Source of the DNA: Algoriphagus sp.
GTDB taxonomy: Bacteria > Bacteroidota > Bacteroidia > Cytophagales > Cyclobacteriaceae
Assembly: GCA_018336015.1 (NCBI GenBank)
Contig: JAGXQZ010000029.1
Span: 1-64,000 of the forward strand
Direction of reading: 5' to 3'
Length of the DNA: 64,000 nucleotides
Under the pieces are notes generated by a model. It saw only the letters and a program-made list of their open reading frames with translations, ran no database searches and was not told the origin of the DNA. Below, piece after piece: positions 44,362 to 52,787 of the stretch (position 1 is its first letter; each line of letters opens with the position of its first letter). The position numbers and the translations under genes are program-made.

Positions 44362-44934
44362 TCAATAGCTATCGATTACTTTGGAGATCTGCCCAAAAAT
44401 CTCATCAATCTTGCCTACACCATTGATATTCTGAAATTTACCTTGCTTTTCATAATATTCTGCAACAGGGAGTGTCTCTGCAAGGTAAACTTTGATCCGG
44501 GTATTGATTTTTTCTTCATCTTGGTCGTCTACCCTTCCAGAGGTCTTCCCCCTTTCTTTGATCCTTTCTTTCAAAATATCCTGAGGCACGTCTAGTGCGA
44601 TCATTCCTGAAATTTTCATTTCTAATCCTGAAAGCATTTCATCCAACGCATTAGCCTGAGCTGTGGTACGAGGGAATCCATCGAAAATAAATCCTTTTGT
44701 CTCTTTTGTAGAGCTGATTTTATCCTCCACCATTTTGATTACGACCTCGTCTGGGACAAGATGCCCTTGATCCATATAACCCTTAGCTAGTTTTCCCAAT
44801 GCAGTCCCTTCACCAAGGTGCTTTCTAAAAAGATCTCCTGTAGATAGATGAGTCAAACCATATTTTGCAATGATATTTTCACTTTGAGTACCCTTACCTG
44901 CGCCTGGAGGGCCGAAAAGAACGATATTAAGCAT
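44362..44934 (-). CDS. adk: Adenylate kinase
   Basis: A 190-residue enzyme interconverting AMP, ATP and ADP. P-loop FGPPGAGKGTQ near the N-terminus, then LSTGDLFRKHLGEG (AMP site), DGFPRTTAQANAL and GRVDDQDEEKINTRIKVY (short lid). The short lid without a Cys4 zinc site gives the small form typical of the phylum. The ATG at 44934 begins the family sequence MLNIVLFG; a longer frame adds five residues and runs into hpt. Sixteen bases follow the hpt stop. Confidence 0.95.
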   Translation of the reverse strand: MLNIVLFGPPGAGKGTQSENIIAKYGLTHLSTGDLFRKHLGEGTALGKLAKGYMDQGHLVPDEVVIKMVEDKISSTKETKGFIFDGFPRTTAQANALDEMLSGLEMKISGMIALDVPQDILKERIKERGKTSGRVDDQDEEKINTRIKVYLAETLPVAEYYEKQGKFQNINGVGKIDEIFGQISKVIDSY

Positions 44935-44949
44935 TATCTGTAGCGTCAA

Positions 44950-45492
44950 TTATTTAGTAGTACTGAGTTGATAGATGTCAGGAAAATTTCTTCCTAAACC
45001 ATCATAGTCTAGGCCGTAGCCGACGACAAATTTATTGGGAATTTCAAAACCCACATAATCCAAAGGATAATTAAACCTGAATGCATCTTTTTTGAATAGT
45101 AAAGTTGCAATGGCTAGGCGTTTAGGATTTTTCTTTGAGAGCTCAGAAAGAAGGAAATTCATACTAATTCCAGTATCCACAATATCCTCTACCACAATCA
45201 CATTTTTATTGAAAATGTCAGTAGTGAGCCCCATCACAGTTTTTACCTTTTCGGTAGTTGATGTGCCTTGGTAGGACGAAATCCTTAAAAATTCACAATG
45301 AACAGACAAATTGATTTTCCTTACTAAGTCTGCCATAAAGACAAATGAACCGTTAAGAATCCCCAATAGGATTACTTCTTCTCCATCGAAATCCTCTTTG
45401 ATTTTCAACCCAATTTCAGTAATCCTTGAGTTAATCTGACTATCAGAAAGATAGATTTCAAAATCCTTCTCTTTCAATTTGATTTTTTTCAT
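44950..45492 (-). CDS. hpt: Hypoxanthine phosphoribosyltransferase
   Basis: A 180-residue purine salvage enzyme that joins hypoxanthine (and usually guanine) to PRPP. The PRPP-binding loop is VIVVEDIVDTGISMNFLL; LLGILNGSFVFMADLVRKI and DYVGFEIPNKFVVGYGLDYDG are typical of the family. The Asp of VDTG and the lysine-containing LLFKKDAFRF region support the assignment. It lies between the peptidase gene and adk in a three-gene operon. Its substrate can come from Ade (33.6 kb). Confidence 0.95.
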   Translation of the reverse strand: MKKIKLKEKDFEIYLSDSQINSRITEIGLKIKEDFDGEEVILLGILNGSFVFMADLVRKINLSVHCEFLRISSYQGTSTTEKVKTVMGLTTDIFNKNVIVVEDIVDTGISMNFLLSELSKKNPKRLAIATLLFKKDAFRFNYPLDYVGFEIPNKFVVGYGLDYDGLGRNFPDIYQLSTTK

Positions 45493-45501
45493 AAGTACAA
45501 C

Positions 45502-46419
45502 CTACAAACGTTCCAAAAGGTATTTATACATCGAAACCATCGATTCGAGATCTTTCAAGGAAACCTTTTCGTGAGGAGTATGAACATGATCTTCCGCGGC
45601 TCCGATAAAGCACCAATCAATTGCGTACGGGGAATGCTGAATTTCCCTCCCATCACTTCCACCAAACGCTTCTACCTCTAATTGGAAAGGAATTCCACTT
45701 AGCTCAGCTAGATTGATTATTTTATCTAAAAAATTTTTCCTTGGAACAAACTTGTCTCTTATTGAAATTACCACACCCTCATGGTGTACCACACCTTCCG
45801 TAATCCAAGTTATGTCGGAAATTAACGCTTGTTTAATTGGTGAAGTTTTTTGAATGAAATCAATCAGAAAAGGCATACTTCCGCCTCCATGTTCTTCATA
45901 AGTTGAAAAAATCACCCACCCATCCTCAATTTCTTCACAAAGCTTTAAAGCATTATAAACCCCAAGCCTGTTATCCAAATAGGCGGCTTGGATGAAATCT
46001 TTATCAATCCTAATATCTTGAGCAAAAGATAATCGAGTACCTCTTTCAATTTTTCTTGGGAAATCGTGAAATAAACCATTCTCATCACCTTTTAATGTGC
46101 AGTAAATTTCTCCAAACCTATCAAACCCAAACAGCTTAGCACCTTCAATAATCTCGGGACCTCCTATCTCCACTAATTGATTTTCATACCTAACCATAAA
46201 ACCAATTGTATCAATATGCGCAAAAACTGCAGTTCTTGGATTACCAAATTTCAAAAGGATACAATCATGAAAATTATCTCCAGAATATACTTTTGGTAAA
46301 ACCTTCCAGGTTTGCATCCGTATCTGAATGTACCTGAGAAGGTAATCCGTCATATCACTTTCATCTCCTGAAGTTGATTGGATGTGAAGAATTTCGAAGA
46401 GCAGATCAGTATTTGGCAT
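45502..46419 (-). CDS. M42/M20-like metallopeptidase (aminopeptidase)
   Basis: A 305-residue cytoplasmic zinc peptidase. Metal and catalytic motifs follow the M42/M20 order: HIQSTSGDESDM near the start, FAHIDTIGFMVRYE (first His-x-Asp), AAYLDNRLGVYNAL (bridging Asp), STYEEHGGGSMPF (catalytic Glu pair), ISDITW, and a final His region EDHVHTPHEKVSLKDLESM. It resembles M42 glutamyl aminopeptidases but is shorter than the usual 340-360 residues. Substrate is unknown. It is the first gene of the operon with hpt and adk (gap 9 bases). Confidence 0.82.
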   Translation of the reverse strand: MPNTDLLFEILHIQSTSGDESDMTDYLLRYIQIRMQTWKVLPKVYSGDNFHDCILLKFGNPRTAVFAHIDTIGFMVRYENQLVEIGGPEIIEGAKLFGFDRFGEIYCTLKGDENGLFHDFPRKIERGTRLSFAQDIRIDKDFIQAAYLDNRLGVYNALKLCEEIEDGWVIFSTYEEHGGGSMPFLIDFIQKTSPIKQALISDITWITEGVVHHEGVVISIRDKFVPRKNFLDKIINLAELSGIPFQLEVEAFGGSDGREIQHSPYAIDWCFIGAAEDHVHTPHEKVSLKDLESMVSMYKYLLERL

Positions 46420-46504
46420 TATATATGTTCGATATGAATCCTAGAATTTCGATATCTCGGTATAATTTAAGATATTGAGTTGCCAATTAAATAAAAGGCC
46501 TAGA

Positions 46505-46534
46505 TTTGCAGTAAATTAAAAGTTTATAAATTTG
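46505..46534 (+). promoter_or_regulatory. Promoter of the first OmpA-like gene
   Basis: TTTG (46505-46508), 18 bases, TAAATTTG (46527-46534): both Bacteroidota elements match the consensus. The ATG at 46582 is 48 bases downstream. Confidence 0.65.
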
Positions 46535-46581
46535 TAATTACATCTATCAATCACTTAAATCCTGAACAAAAATTTTTTGTC

Positions 46582-47862
46582 ATGAAAAAATTTATACTCT
46601 CAACCCTTATGGCTGGCACATTGGCACTAGTTTCCAATGCCCAGGAATTCAACAAATGGTCAATCGAAGCCACCGCTGGATTCAACAAACCGATGGCTCC
46701 ATTGACTGGAGGTTACCTTTCTCCAACACTAAACATTGGACACGTTGACTTTGGAGTCAGATACATGTTTAATGAAAAGTTTGGAGCGAAACTGGATTAT
46801 GGTTTCGGATCCTTCAAAGAAGTAGAAGGTAATAGCCCAAGTTTCGACACCAAGTACAATAGATTAAACCTTCAAGGTGTCGCCAACATTGGCAGAATTA
46901 TGAATTTTGAGTCATTCTCAAGAAAATTCAATTTGTTGATGCACGGTGGAGCAGGAATAGGCCTTGTAAATCCTGAAGAAAACAGATTCAATGATTTCGA
47001 TGATAAGGTTTATACTTTAATCTTCGGCATCACACCACAGATTAAACTAAGTGAAAAAGTTGCATTGGTTGGTGATATTTCTACCATCTTAAACGGAAGA
47101 CAAACCGTTACTTTCGACGGCGCAACAGCGATAAGACCTGACATTTCAAATGGATTCTATGGTGCTAACGGTACTTGGTGGACAGGTACATTGGGGTTGA
47201 ACATTTATCTAGGAAAACAAGCTCAGCATGCTGATTGGTATATTGCTGCAGATAAATACGCTACCAAAGAAGAATTGGCAAGCCAAATTAATGGCATAAA
47301 GGACATGCTTAAGGATTCTGACGGTGACGGTGTTCCTGATTACCTTGACAAAGAACCAAATACCCCAGCAGGAGCAAGAGTAAGTTCTTCTGGTACAACA
47401 CTTGACTCAGATGGTGATGGCACCCCAGACCATACTGATAAATGTCCATTCCAACCTGGACCTGCATCTTCAAATGGTTGTCCTCCAGCAGAAGTTGAAA
47501 GGCAAGAAGTGGATTATTTAAAGAAAGCAATCAACGATGGTTACGTGAACGTTTATTATGCTTTTGATAGTGACAAACCACTCGGATACTCTGTAAGTGC
47601 CGCCAACTACGTTTCAAATTTCTTGAAAAGAAATCCTGGAGTAAAAGTTGAAATTAAAGGTTATGCGGACGAATTAGGCCCTGAAGATTATAACATTAAA
47701 TTATCTGAAAGAAGAGCAAAAGCTGTTTACGACTTATTGGTTGCATCTGGAATTGATTCTTCAAGACTTACCTTCAAAGGGTATGGCGAAGACACTTCAG
47801 TTGATAAATCTTCAGCTGATGCAAGACAAATGGCAAGAAGGGCAAGTTTCGAAGTGAAATAA
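46582..47862 (+). CDS. OmpA family outer-membrane protein with thrombospondin type 3 repeats (copy 1)
   Basis: A 426-residue envelope protein. A signal peptide (MKKFILSTLMAGTLALVSNAQ) leads into an N-terminal beta-barrel (about 24-215, opening EFNKWSIEATAGFNKPMAPLTGGY). Two calcium-binding thrombospondin type 3 units follow (KDSDGDGVPDYLDKEPN and DSDGDGTPDHTDKCPF). The C-terminal OmpA domain binds peptidoglycan: VEIKGYADELGPEDYNIKLSERRAKAV and ARRASFEVK hold the diaminopimelate-contacting Asp and Arg. The protein anchors the outer membrane to the cell wall. A close tandem copy follows after a terminator. Confidence 0.92.
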   Translation: MKKFILSTLMAGTLALVSNAQEFNKWSIEATAGFNKPMAPLTGGYLSPTLNIGHVDFGVRYMFNEKFGAKLDYGFGSFKEVEGNSPSFDTKYNRLNLQGVANIGRIMNFESFSRKFNLLMHGGAGIGLVNPEENRFNDFDDKVYTLIFGITPQIKLSEKVALVGDISTILNGRQTVTFDGATAIRPDISNGFYGANGTWWTGTLGLNIYLGKQAQHADWYIAADKYATKEELASQINGIKDMLKDSDGDGVPDYLDKEPNTPAGARVSSSGTTLDSDGDGTPDHTDKCPFQPGPASSNGCPPAEVERQEVDYLKKAINDGYVNVYYAFDSDKPLGYSVSAANYVSNFLKRNPGVKVEIKGYADELGPEDYNIKLSERRAKAVYDLLVASGIDSSRLTFKGYGEDTSVDKSSADARQMARRASFEVK

Positions 47863-47883
47863 TCTTCTCTTCAAAGTTTATCG

Positions 47884-47912
47884 AAGCCCATCCAAATAGG
47901 ATGGGCTTTTTT
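47884..47912 (+). terminator. Rho-independent terminator of the first OmpA-like gene
   Basis: A 10-bp stem, AAGCCCATCC / GGATGGGCTT, has a 5-base loop and a T-run. It also runs into the -33 region of the promoter for the next gene. Confidence 0.88.
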
Positions 47913-47934
47913 GTGCTACACCAAATTGATTCTT

Positions 47935-47942
47935 TACCTTTG
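47935..47942 (+). promoter_or_regulatory. -7 promoter element of the second OmpA-like gene
   Basis: TACCTTTG (perfect TAnnTTTG) lies 33 bases before the ATG at 47976. A TTTG ends 21 bases upstream of it, inside the T-run of the preceding terminator. Confidence 0.6.
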
Positions 47943-47975
47943 GGATATCATTTAACTCAAATACTTTCGACTACC

Positions 47976-49265
47976 ATGAAAAAGTACTTCTCACTTATTC
48001 TATTCTTTGCAGTAATAACCCCAATACTTGCCCAGAATGAATTCAACAAATGGTCTGTTGAAGTCGCAGGAGGATTCAATAAACCAATGGGGCCTCTTAC
48101 CCCTGGTTATTTTTCACCAACATTGAATATTGGTCATGCTGAATTTGGTGTCAGAAAAATGTTTAATGAGAAATATGGACTGAGTGTAGGTCTTGGGATT
48201 GGTCAATTTAATGAAGCTAAAGGAACGAAAGAGTTTTCAACCAACTACCAAAACTTTACAGTAAATGGCGTAATCAACTGGGGTAGGGTTATGAATTTTG
48301 AATCATTTGCCAAAAAATTCACCATTCTTTCTGAAACTGGTTTTGGATTTGGAAGTTTGAAGCAAGAATCCAGATTGATAAATGATTTTGATCCTGACTA
48401 TGTGTATAGTTTTACAGGAAAGTTAAGAGCCTTGTATCATTTAAGTGACAAGATTAGTCTAAGTGGAAGTATTTCTACTACGGTAAATGGTCGTCAACGA
48501 TTAACATTCGACGGAAATGAATTTAATCAAAATGGCCGACCTTTTGACCCCGAAATTCCATTTATACATGCTACGGGAACCTGGTGGACTGGTACTATAG
48601 GCTTGAATTTCTACCTGGGAAAAGCCCAGCAGCACGCTGACTGGTACATTGCATCCGATAAATATGCAACCAAGCTGGAGTTGGAAGAAGCTGTAACTGG
48701 AGTTAAAGAAATGCTCAAAGATTCCGACGGTGACGGGGTAGCTGATTATTTGGATAAAGAGCCTAATACACCTGCTGGATCTAGAGTAAATTCACAAGGT
48801 GTTACACAAGATTCTGACCAAGACGGCACTCCTGACCATTTGGATAAATGTCCTTTCGTGCCAGGTCCAACTTCTACAGCAGGTTGTCCAGTAGTACAGG
48901 AGATTTCGGAGGTGGATTATCTTAAAAAAGCAATTAATGATGGATATGTGAATGTGTTTTATTCATTTGACAGCCATACCCCACTTCCTTATTCTATTAG
49001 TGCTGCTAACTACATTTCCAATTTTCTAAAAAGAAATCCGGGATCAAAGGTGGAAATCAAAGGCTATGCAGATGAATTAGGCCCAGAAGACTATAATATC
49101 AAACTTTCAGAAAAAAGGGCTAAGGCTGTCTACAACTTATTGATTGAATCAGGTATTGATGCTTCTAGGCTTACTTTCAAAGGTTATGGGGAAGATACAT
49201 CTGTAGATAAATCATCTCAAGATGCTCGGCAACTAGCACGAAGGGCAAGCTTTGAAATCAAATAA
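47976..49265 (+). CDS. OmpA family outer-membrane protein with thrombospondin type 3 repeats (copy 2)
   Basis: A 429-residue paralogue of the preceding protein with the same design. Signal peptide (MKKYFSLILFFAVITPILAQ), beta-barrel (EFNKWSVEVAGGFNKPMGPLTPGY onward), two thrombospondin type 3 units (KDSDGDGVADYLDKEPN and DSDQDGTPDHLDKCPF) and an OmpA domain (KGYADELGPEDYNIKLSEKRAKAV). The linker and C-terminal domain are nearly identical to copy 1, while the barrel differs more (for example KGTKEFSTNYQNFTV against EGNSPSFDTKYNRLNL). The ATG at 47976 fits both the signal peptide and the -7 element, which rules out the longer frame from 47901. Confidence 0.92.
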   Translation: MKKYFSLILFFAVITPILAQNEFNKWSVEVAGGFNKPMGPLTPGYFSPTLNIGHAEFGVRKMFNEKYGLSVGLGIGQFNEAKGTKEFSTNYQNFTVNGVINWGRVMNFESFAKKFTILSETGFGFGSLKQESRLINDFDPDYVYSFTGKLRALYHLSDKISLSGSISTTVNGRQRLTFDGNEFNQNGRPFDPEIPFIHATGTWWTGTIGLNFYLGKAQQHADWYIASDKYATKLELEEAVTGVKEMLKDSDGDGVADYLDKEPNTPAGSRVNSQGVTQDSDQDGTPDHLDKCPFVPGPTSTAGCPVVQEISEVDYLKKAINDGYVNVFYSFDSHTPLPYSISAANYISNFLKRNPGSKVEIKGYADELGPEDYNIKLSEKRAKAVYNLLIESGIDASRLTFKGYGEDTSVDKSSQDARQLARRASFEIK

Positions 49266-49274
49266 TGAATTTTG

Positions 49275-49300
49275 AAAACCCGGCTTTGCCGGGTTTTTCT
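49275..49300 (+). terminator. Rho-independent terminator of the second OmpA-like gene
   Basis: A 10-bp GC-rich stem, AAAACCCGGC / GCCGGGTTTT, with a TTT loop and a following T-rich tract, begins nine bases after the stop. Confidence 0.9.
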
Positions 49301-49314
49301 TTTAATTTTAAGAT

Positions 49315-49956
49315 ATGTACATCCTTTCGAAACAGCCAAGCATTGCTAATCAGTTTATTGCTGAATTGCGAAGTATCCAAATCCAAAAGGATCGAATGAG
49401 GTTTAGAAAAAACCTTGAGCGCCTTGGAGAAATCCTCGCTTATGAGATTTCAAAATCAATGGAATACGATATCATCGAACTTGAAACTCCTTTAGCAATT
49501 ACCAAGGTGGAAGTACCTAAACAACAACCCGTAATTATTTCAGTACTTAGGGCTTCATTACCCTTTTACCAAGGCTTTTTAAACTTTTTTGATAAGGCTG
49601 AAAGTGGGTTTATTGGGGCTTATAGAGAAGAAAAAGGAGACGAAATTTCAATTAATCTTGGTTATCATGCCAGTCCTGACCTCACAGGCAAGGAAATAAT
49701 TATTGCGGATCCCATGTTAGCTACAGGTAAATCAATTATCAAGTCTATCGATACTCTTTTAAATCACGGCCTACCCAAATTCATCCATATCGCTTCTGCG
49801 TTTGGTGCGCCAGAGGGTGTTGAATACATAACAAATACTCTAAAAACACCACATAAGATCTGGTTAGGAGCCCTTGATGAAAGACTAAATTCTCAATCAT
49901 ACATACTACCCGGCCTAGGAGATGCAGGTGATCTAGCCTTTGGAGAAAAATTATAA
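49315..49956 (+). CDS. upp: Uracil phosphoribosyltransferase
   Basis: A 213-residue pyrimidine salvage enzyme making UMP from uracil and PRPP. The PRPP loop is IIADPMLATGKSII. ILRASLPFYQGFLNFFDKAESGFIGAYRE and the C-terminal uracil-binding YILPGLGDAGDLAFG are family signatures. Length is normal. It starts only 15 bases after the OmpA terminator, and the antiporter gene follows after five bases, suggesting a three-gene operon. Confidence 0.95.
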   Translation: MYILSKQPSIANQFIAELRSIQIQKDRMRFRKNLERLGEILAYEISKSMEYDIIELETPLAITKVEVPKQQPVIISVLRASLPFYQGFLNFFDKAESGFIGAYREEKGDEISINLGYHASPDLTGKEIIIADPMLATGKSIIKSIDTLLNHGLPKFIHIASAFGAPEGVEYITNTLKTPHKIWLGALDERLNSQSYILPGLGDAGDLAFGEKL

Positions 49957-49961
49957 ACTCC

Positions 49962-50903
49962 ATGTTCCCTTACTTCTTATTGGCCCTTGGCCTGCTTATA
50001 TTATTGCTCGGTGGAAAATTACTTGTTGATGGAGCATCTTCAATTGCCTTAAAACTTGGCCTAAGCTCTGGCTTGATTGGACTCACGGTAGTCGCATTTG
50101 GAACATCTGCACCGGAATTACTTGTAAGTATTAACGCAGCGATTAAAGGCAACAGTGATATTTCCATTGGAAATGTAGTAGGTTCAAATATTGCAAACAT
50201 TGCTCTCGTATTGGGTTTAAGCGGATTATTTTACCCCATTGCAATAAGTAAAACTCATTTGAGGTTTGATTACCTCTTAATGTTAATTGTAACCTTCCTC
50301 TTTTTTTTCATTAGTACAGATCAAATTATCACATTTTGGGAGGGGGTGATTTTAATTTGCGGATTTATCCTTCTAAATGTTTATCTGTTCAGAAATCTAG
50401 GGAAAAGTCCACAACCAGAAAATGAACTGATCGAAGAAAATCTGGAAGAAATCAAAAAGTACAATTTACCAATATCCATACTACTTTTTCTTTTTGGAAT
50501 AATTGGTCTCTATTTTGGGTCTGAGATGCTCGTAAATAATGCAGTTTTAATTTCAAAGCAATTTGGAGTGTCGGAACGAATAATTGGGATAACGATTATT
50601 GCAATTGGAACCAGTTTGCCTGAACTGATCACTTCAATTATTGCCGCATTATCAAAAAGAACGGATTTGGCTTTAGGCAATATTCTAGGCAGTAACATCA
50701 TGAATATACTTTCCATCATTGGGATAACTGCTTTGATCAAGCCAATTGGGGTATCAGAAGAGTTCATCAAAGCTGATTACCTATGGATGATAGGGATTTC
50801 GATTCTTTTATTTCCGCTAATGAGAACGAAAATGAGGGTTTCAAAGCTTGAAGGGACGGTTCTTCTATTTTCCTATTTCATTTATTTATATTTTCTGATA
50901 TGA
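49962..50903 (+). CDS. Calcium/sodium antiporter (CaCA family, YrbG-like)
   Basis: A 313-residue inner-membrane exchanger with about ten helices in two inverted repeats. Each repeat carries the ion-binding alpha motif: LTVVAFGTSAPELLVSINAA...GNVVGSNIANI (first) and ITIIAIGTSLPELITSIIAA...GNILGSNIMNI (second). The acidic Glu in each PEL is the transport residue. Size is typical of the bacterial YrbG group. Its stop overlaps the start of the next gene by four bases. Confidence 0.92.
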   Translation: MFPYFLLALGLLILLLGGKLLVDGASSIALKLGLSSGLIGLTVVAFGTSAPELLVSINAAIKGNSDISIGNVVGSNIANIALVLGLSGLFYPIAISKTHLRFDYLLMLIVTFLFFFISTDQIITFWEGVILICGFILLNVYLFRNLGKSPQPENELIEENLEEIKKYNLPISILLFLFGIIGLYFGSEMLVNNAVLISKQFGVSERIIGITIIAIGTSLPELITSIIAALSKRTDLALGNILGSNIMNILSIIGITALIKPIGVSEEFIKADYLWMIGISILLFPLMRTKMRVSKLEGTVLLFSYFIYLYFLI

Positions 50904-51358
50904 CTGATTCCTTTATCACCTTTTTTGGAATCTACATTTTAACCCTTTTCAAATTTATTGCGGGGCCAGTTTTAGGTTTTGCAGCAGGATATACCCCATT
51001 AGAAATCATTATTGTCACAGTTCTAGGAATGATGTCCAGTGTCACGGTATTTACTTTTCTAGGAACAAAACTTAAAAAAATCTACCAATCAAAATTTGGT
51101 AAGTCTGGCAAAATATTTTCAAAAAAAAACCGCAAAATCGTATCTATATGGAGTAAGTATGGTGAATTGGGAATTGCTTTCCTCACACCAATCCTACTTA
51201 CTCCAATCGGAGGCACATTAATCTTAGTTTCCTTTGGGACGAAGAAGCGAAAAATATTCTCTTACATGTTAATAAGTGGCATTGTCTGGGCAGTGTTTTT
51301 TAGTTTTTCAATAGACTGGATTCTATCCTTTCCTTTCATAAAGGACTTACTCGGGTAA
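50900..51358 (+). CDS. Small integral membrane protein, function unknown
   Basis: A 152-residue protein with about four predicted transmembrane helices (about 10-30, 35-58, 92-113, 122-145) and a basic cytoplasmic loop (KLKKIYQSKFGKSGKIFSKKNRK). The segment GELGIAFLTPILLTPIGGTLILVSFGTKKRKIFSYML faintly recalls the re-entrant motif of VTT or small multidrug exporter families, but I cannot assign it. Overlap with the antiporter gene (ATGA) suggests a functional tie. Its end overlaps the convergent serine dehydratase gene by 12 bases. Confidence 0.72.
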   Translation: MTDSFITFFGIYILTLFKFIAGPVLGFAAGYTPLEIIIVTVLGMMSSVTVFTFLGTKLKKIYQSKFGKSGKIFSKKNRKIVSIWSKYGELGIAFLTPILLTPIGGTLILVSFGTKKRKIFSYMLISGIVWAVFFSFSIDWILSFPFIKDLLG

Positions 51359-52255
51359 TTTTTCGTCTGGTAAAATTTCGATATCCTGAATCAAAACGCG
51401 GTTTGAAATCTCTTGCCCCGTGATAGTTGCGGCTAGTCCCCCCATTGCAGTTTCCTTATATCGACTTTCCATTGATGCTCCAATTTCTCCCATGGCCTCG
51501 ATACACTCATCTACAGGTATTACAGCACTCACATTGGAAAGTGCAATCTGTGCAGAGCTAAAAGCTATGGCAGCTGCACTTGCATTTCTTACCACACAAG
51601 GGACTTCTACCAAGCCAGCCACAGGATCACAAACCAATCCCAGCATGCATTGAATAGTAATTGCTACTGCATTAAACACTTGATCCACATTTCCTCCAAG
51701 TGCATATACTATTGCACCGGAAGCCATCGCAGCAGCTGAACCTGTCTCTGCCTGACATCCTCCTACCGCACCAGCCAAACTTGCCTTTTCTTCAATAATC
51801 AACGCAATTCCAGCTCCTACCAGAAGTCCTTCCAAAATGACTGAATCCTCCAAGTGATGAATTTCTTGAAGTGTCACCATGGTACCAGGGAGGATACCAG
51901 AGGCCCCAGCAGTAGGTGCTGCCACCACTCTTCCCATACAAGAATTCACCTCTTTTGCTGCTAAAGCCCTCGAAATCAATTTTTGAAATTCTGGAGAAAG
52001 GACTGTAAGAGGGTTATTGTAAACCTTTTTTGCTCCATTATTTATCATTCCAGACCTAGAAGTCATATCTTCTTCTAAACCCGCCTTCACGGCATCCTTC
52101 ATCACCTGATATGCATGACCAAGTCCATCCCAAATTCTTTCCTCTGAGGAATTTTTTTGCTCTACTTCATACTCAATGACTGACTGAACCAAGGATTTTT
52201 TATGCACTTCACAGTATTTTTTCCATCCAGCGAAGCTTTCAAAAAGGTAACACAT
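51347..52255 (-). CDS. sdaAA: L-serine ammonia-lyase (dehydratase), iron-sulfur type, alpha subunit
   Basis: A 302-residue enzyme subunit that deaminates L-serine to pyruvate. KAGLEEDMTSRSGMINNGAKKV and NSCMGRVVAAPTAGASGILPG are alpha-domain signatures. Cysteines in QCMLGLVCDPVAGLVEVPCVVRNA should hold the 4Fe-4S cluster together with NSCMG. Only the alpha part is present; a beta partner is not adjacent and must lie elsewhere, or this form may act alone. The N-terminus MCYLFESFAGWKKYC fits relatives, so the ATG at 52255 is kept. Confidence 0.9.
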   Translation of the reverse strand: MCYLFESFAGWKKYCEVHKKSLVQSVIEYEVEQKNSSEERIWDGLGHAYQVMKDAVKAGLEEDMTSRSGMINNGAKKVYNNPLTVLSPEFQKLISRALAAKEVNSCMGRVVAAPTAGASGILPGTMVTLQEIHHLEDSVILEGLLVGAGIALIIEEKASLAGAVGGCQAETGSAAAMASGAIVYALGGNVDQVFNAVAITIQCMLGLVCDPVAGLVEVPCVVRNASAAAIAFSSAQIALSNVSAVIPVDECIEAMGEIGASMESRYKETAMGGLAATITGQEISNRVLIQDIEILPDEKLPE

Positions 52256-52311
52256 GTCTATTTGGGTTTATACAGTTTAACTCTTTACTCTTTTCCCTCA
52301 CATGAGAAGGC

Positions 52312-52716
52312 TCAAAAATCAAAGTTGACAGTCTGTGTGATAGCCGGATCCAAACTTAGTGCTACAGGACAAGTTCGGGCTGCGTTTTTAATTTTTTGAA
52401 GAAAAGCCGTGTCCTGAGCTGGATTTGTCCACGTAAAATTCACCACTACTTCCTGGATCTTGCGAGGACTGGATTGCATAATTTTAGTTATTTCCCAAGA
52501 AAGCCCGTCCAAAGACACTCCTTCCCGGTCAGCAATAATCCCCATGATCGTCACCATACATGACCCGAGAGCTGCACAAACCAAATCTGTTGGAGAAAAG
52601 GCTTCCCCTTTTCCGTTATTATCAACCGGTGCATCAGTTATGATCAAATTACCAGACTGAATATGCATGGCTTCTGTTCTTAAATTGCCTAAATACGAAC
52701 TTTTTATAGTGGGCAT
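52312..52716 (-). CDS. OsmC family peroxiredoxin-like protein
   Basis: A 134-residue protein expected to reduce organic peroxides through a dithiol. Both family cysteines are present: Cys53 in ALGSCMVTIMG and Cys116 in ARTCPVALSL. The beta-alpha order (NGKGEAFSPTDLVCAALGSC then VVVNFTWTNP) matches OsmC. It diverges from the following outer-membrane protein gene, with about 70 bases between starts. Confidence 0.9.
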   Translation of the reverse strand: MPTIKSSYLGNLRTEAMHIQSGNLIITDAPVDNNGKGEAFSPTDLVCAALGSCMVTIMGIIADREGVSLDGLSWEITKIMQSSPRKIQEVVVNFTWTNPAQDTAFLQKIKNAARTCPVALSLDPAITQTVNFDF

Positions 52717-52747
52717 AAACTCTTACTTTTAAAATGCAGTTAAATAC

Positions 52748-52777
52748 TTTGTAATCAAAAATAGGGCAATATTTTCG
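52748..52777 (+). promoter_or_regulatory. Promoter of the exported protein gene at 52788
   Basis: TTTG (52748-52751), 18 bases, TATTTTCG (52770-52777). The -7 octamer has one change from TAnnTTTG and is identical to that of the candidate small RNA at 4272-4279. Only ten bases separate it from the ATG. Confidence 0.5.
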
Positions 52778-52787
52778 ACCAATTCGA

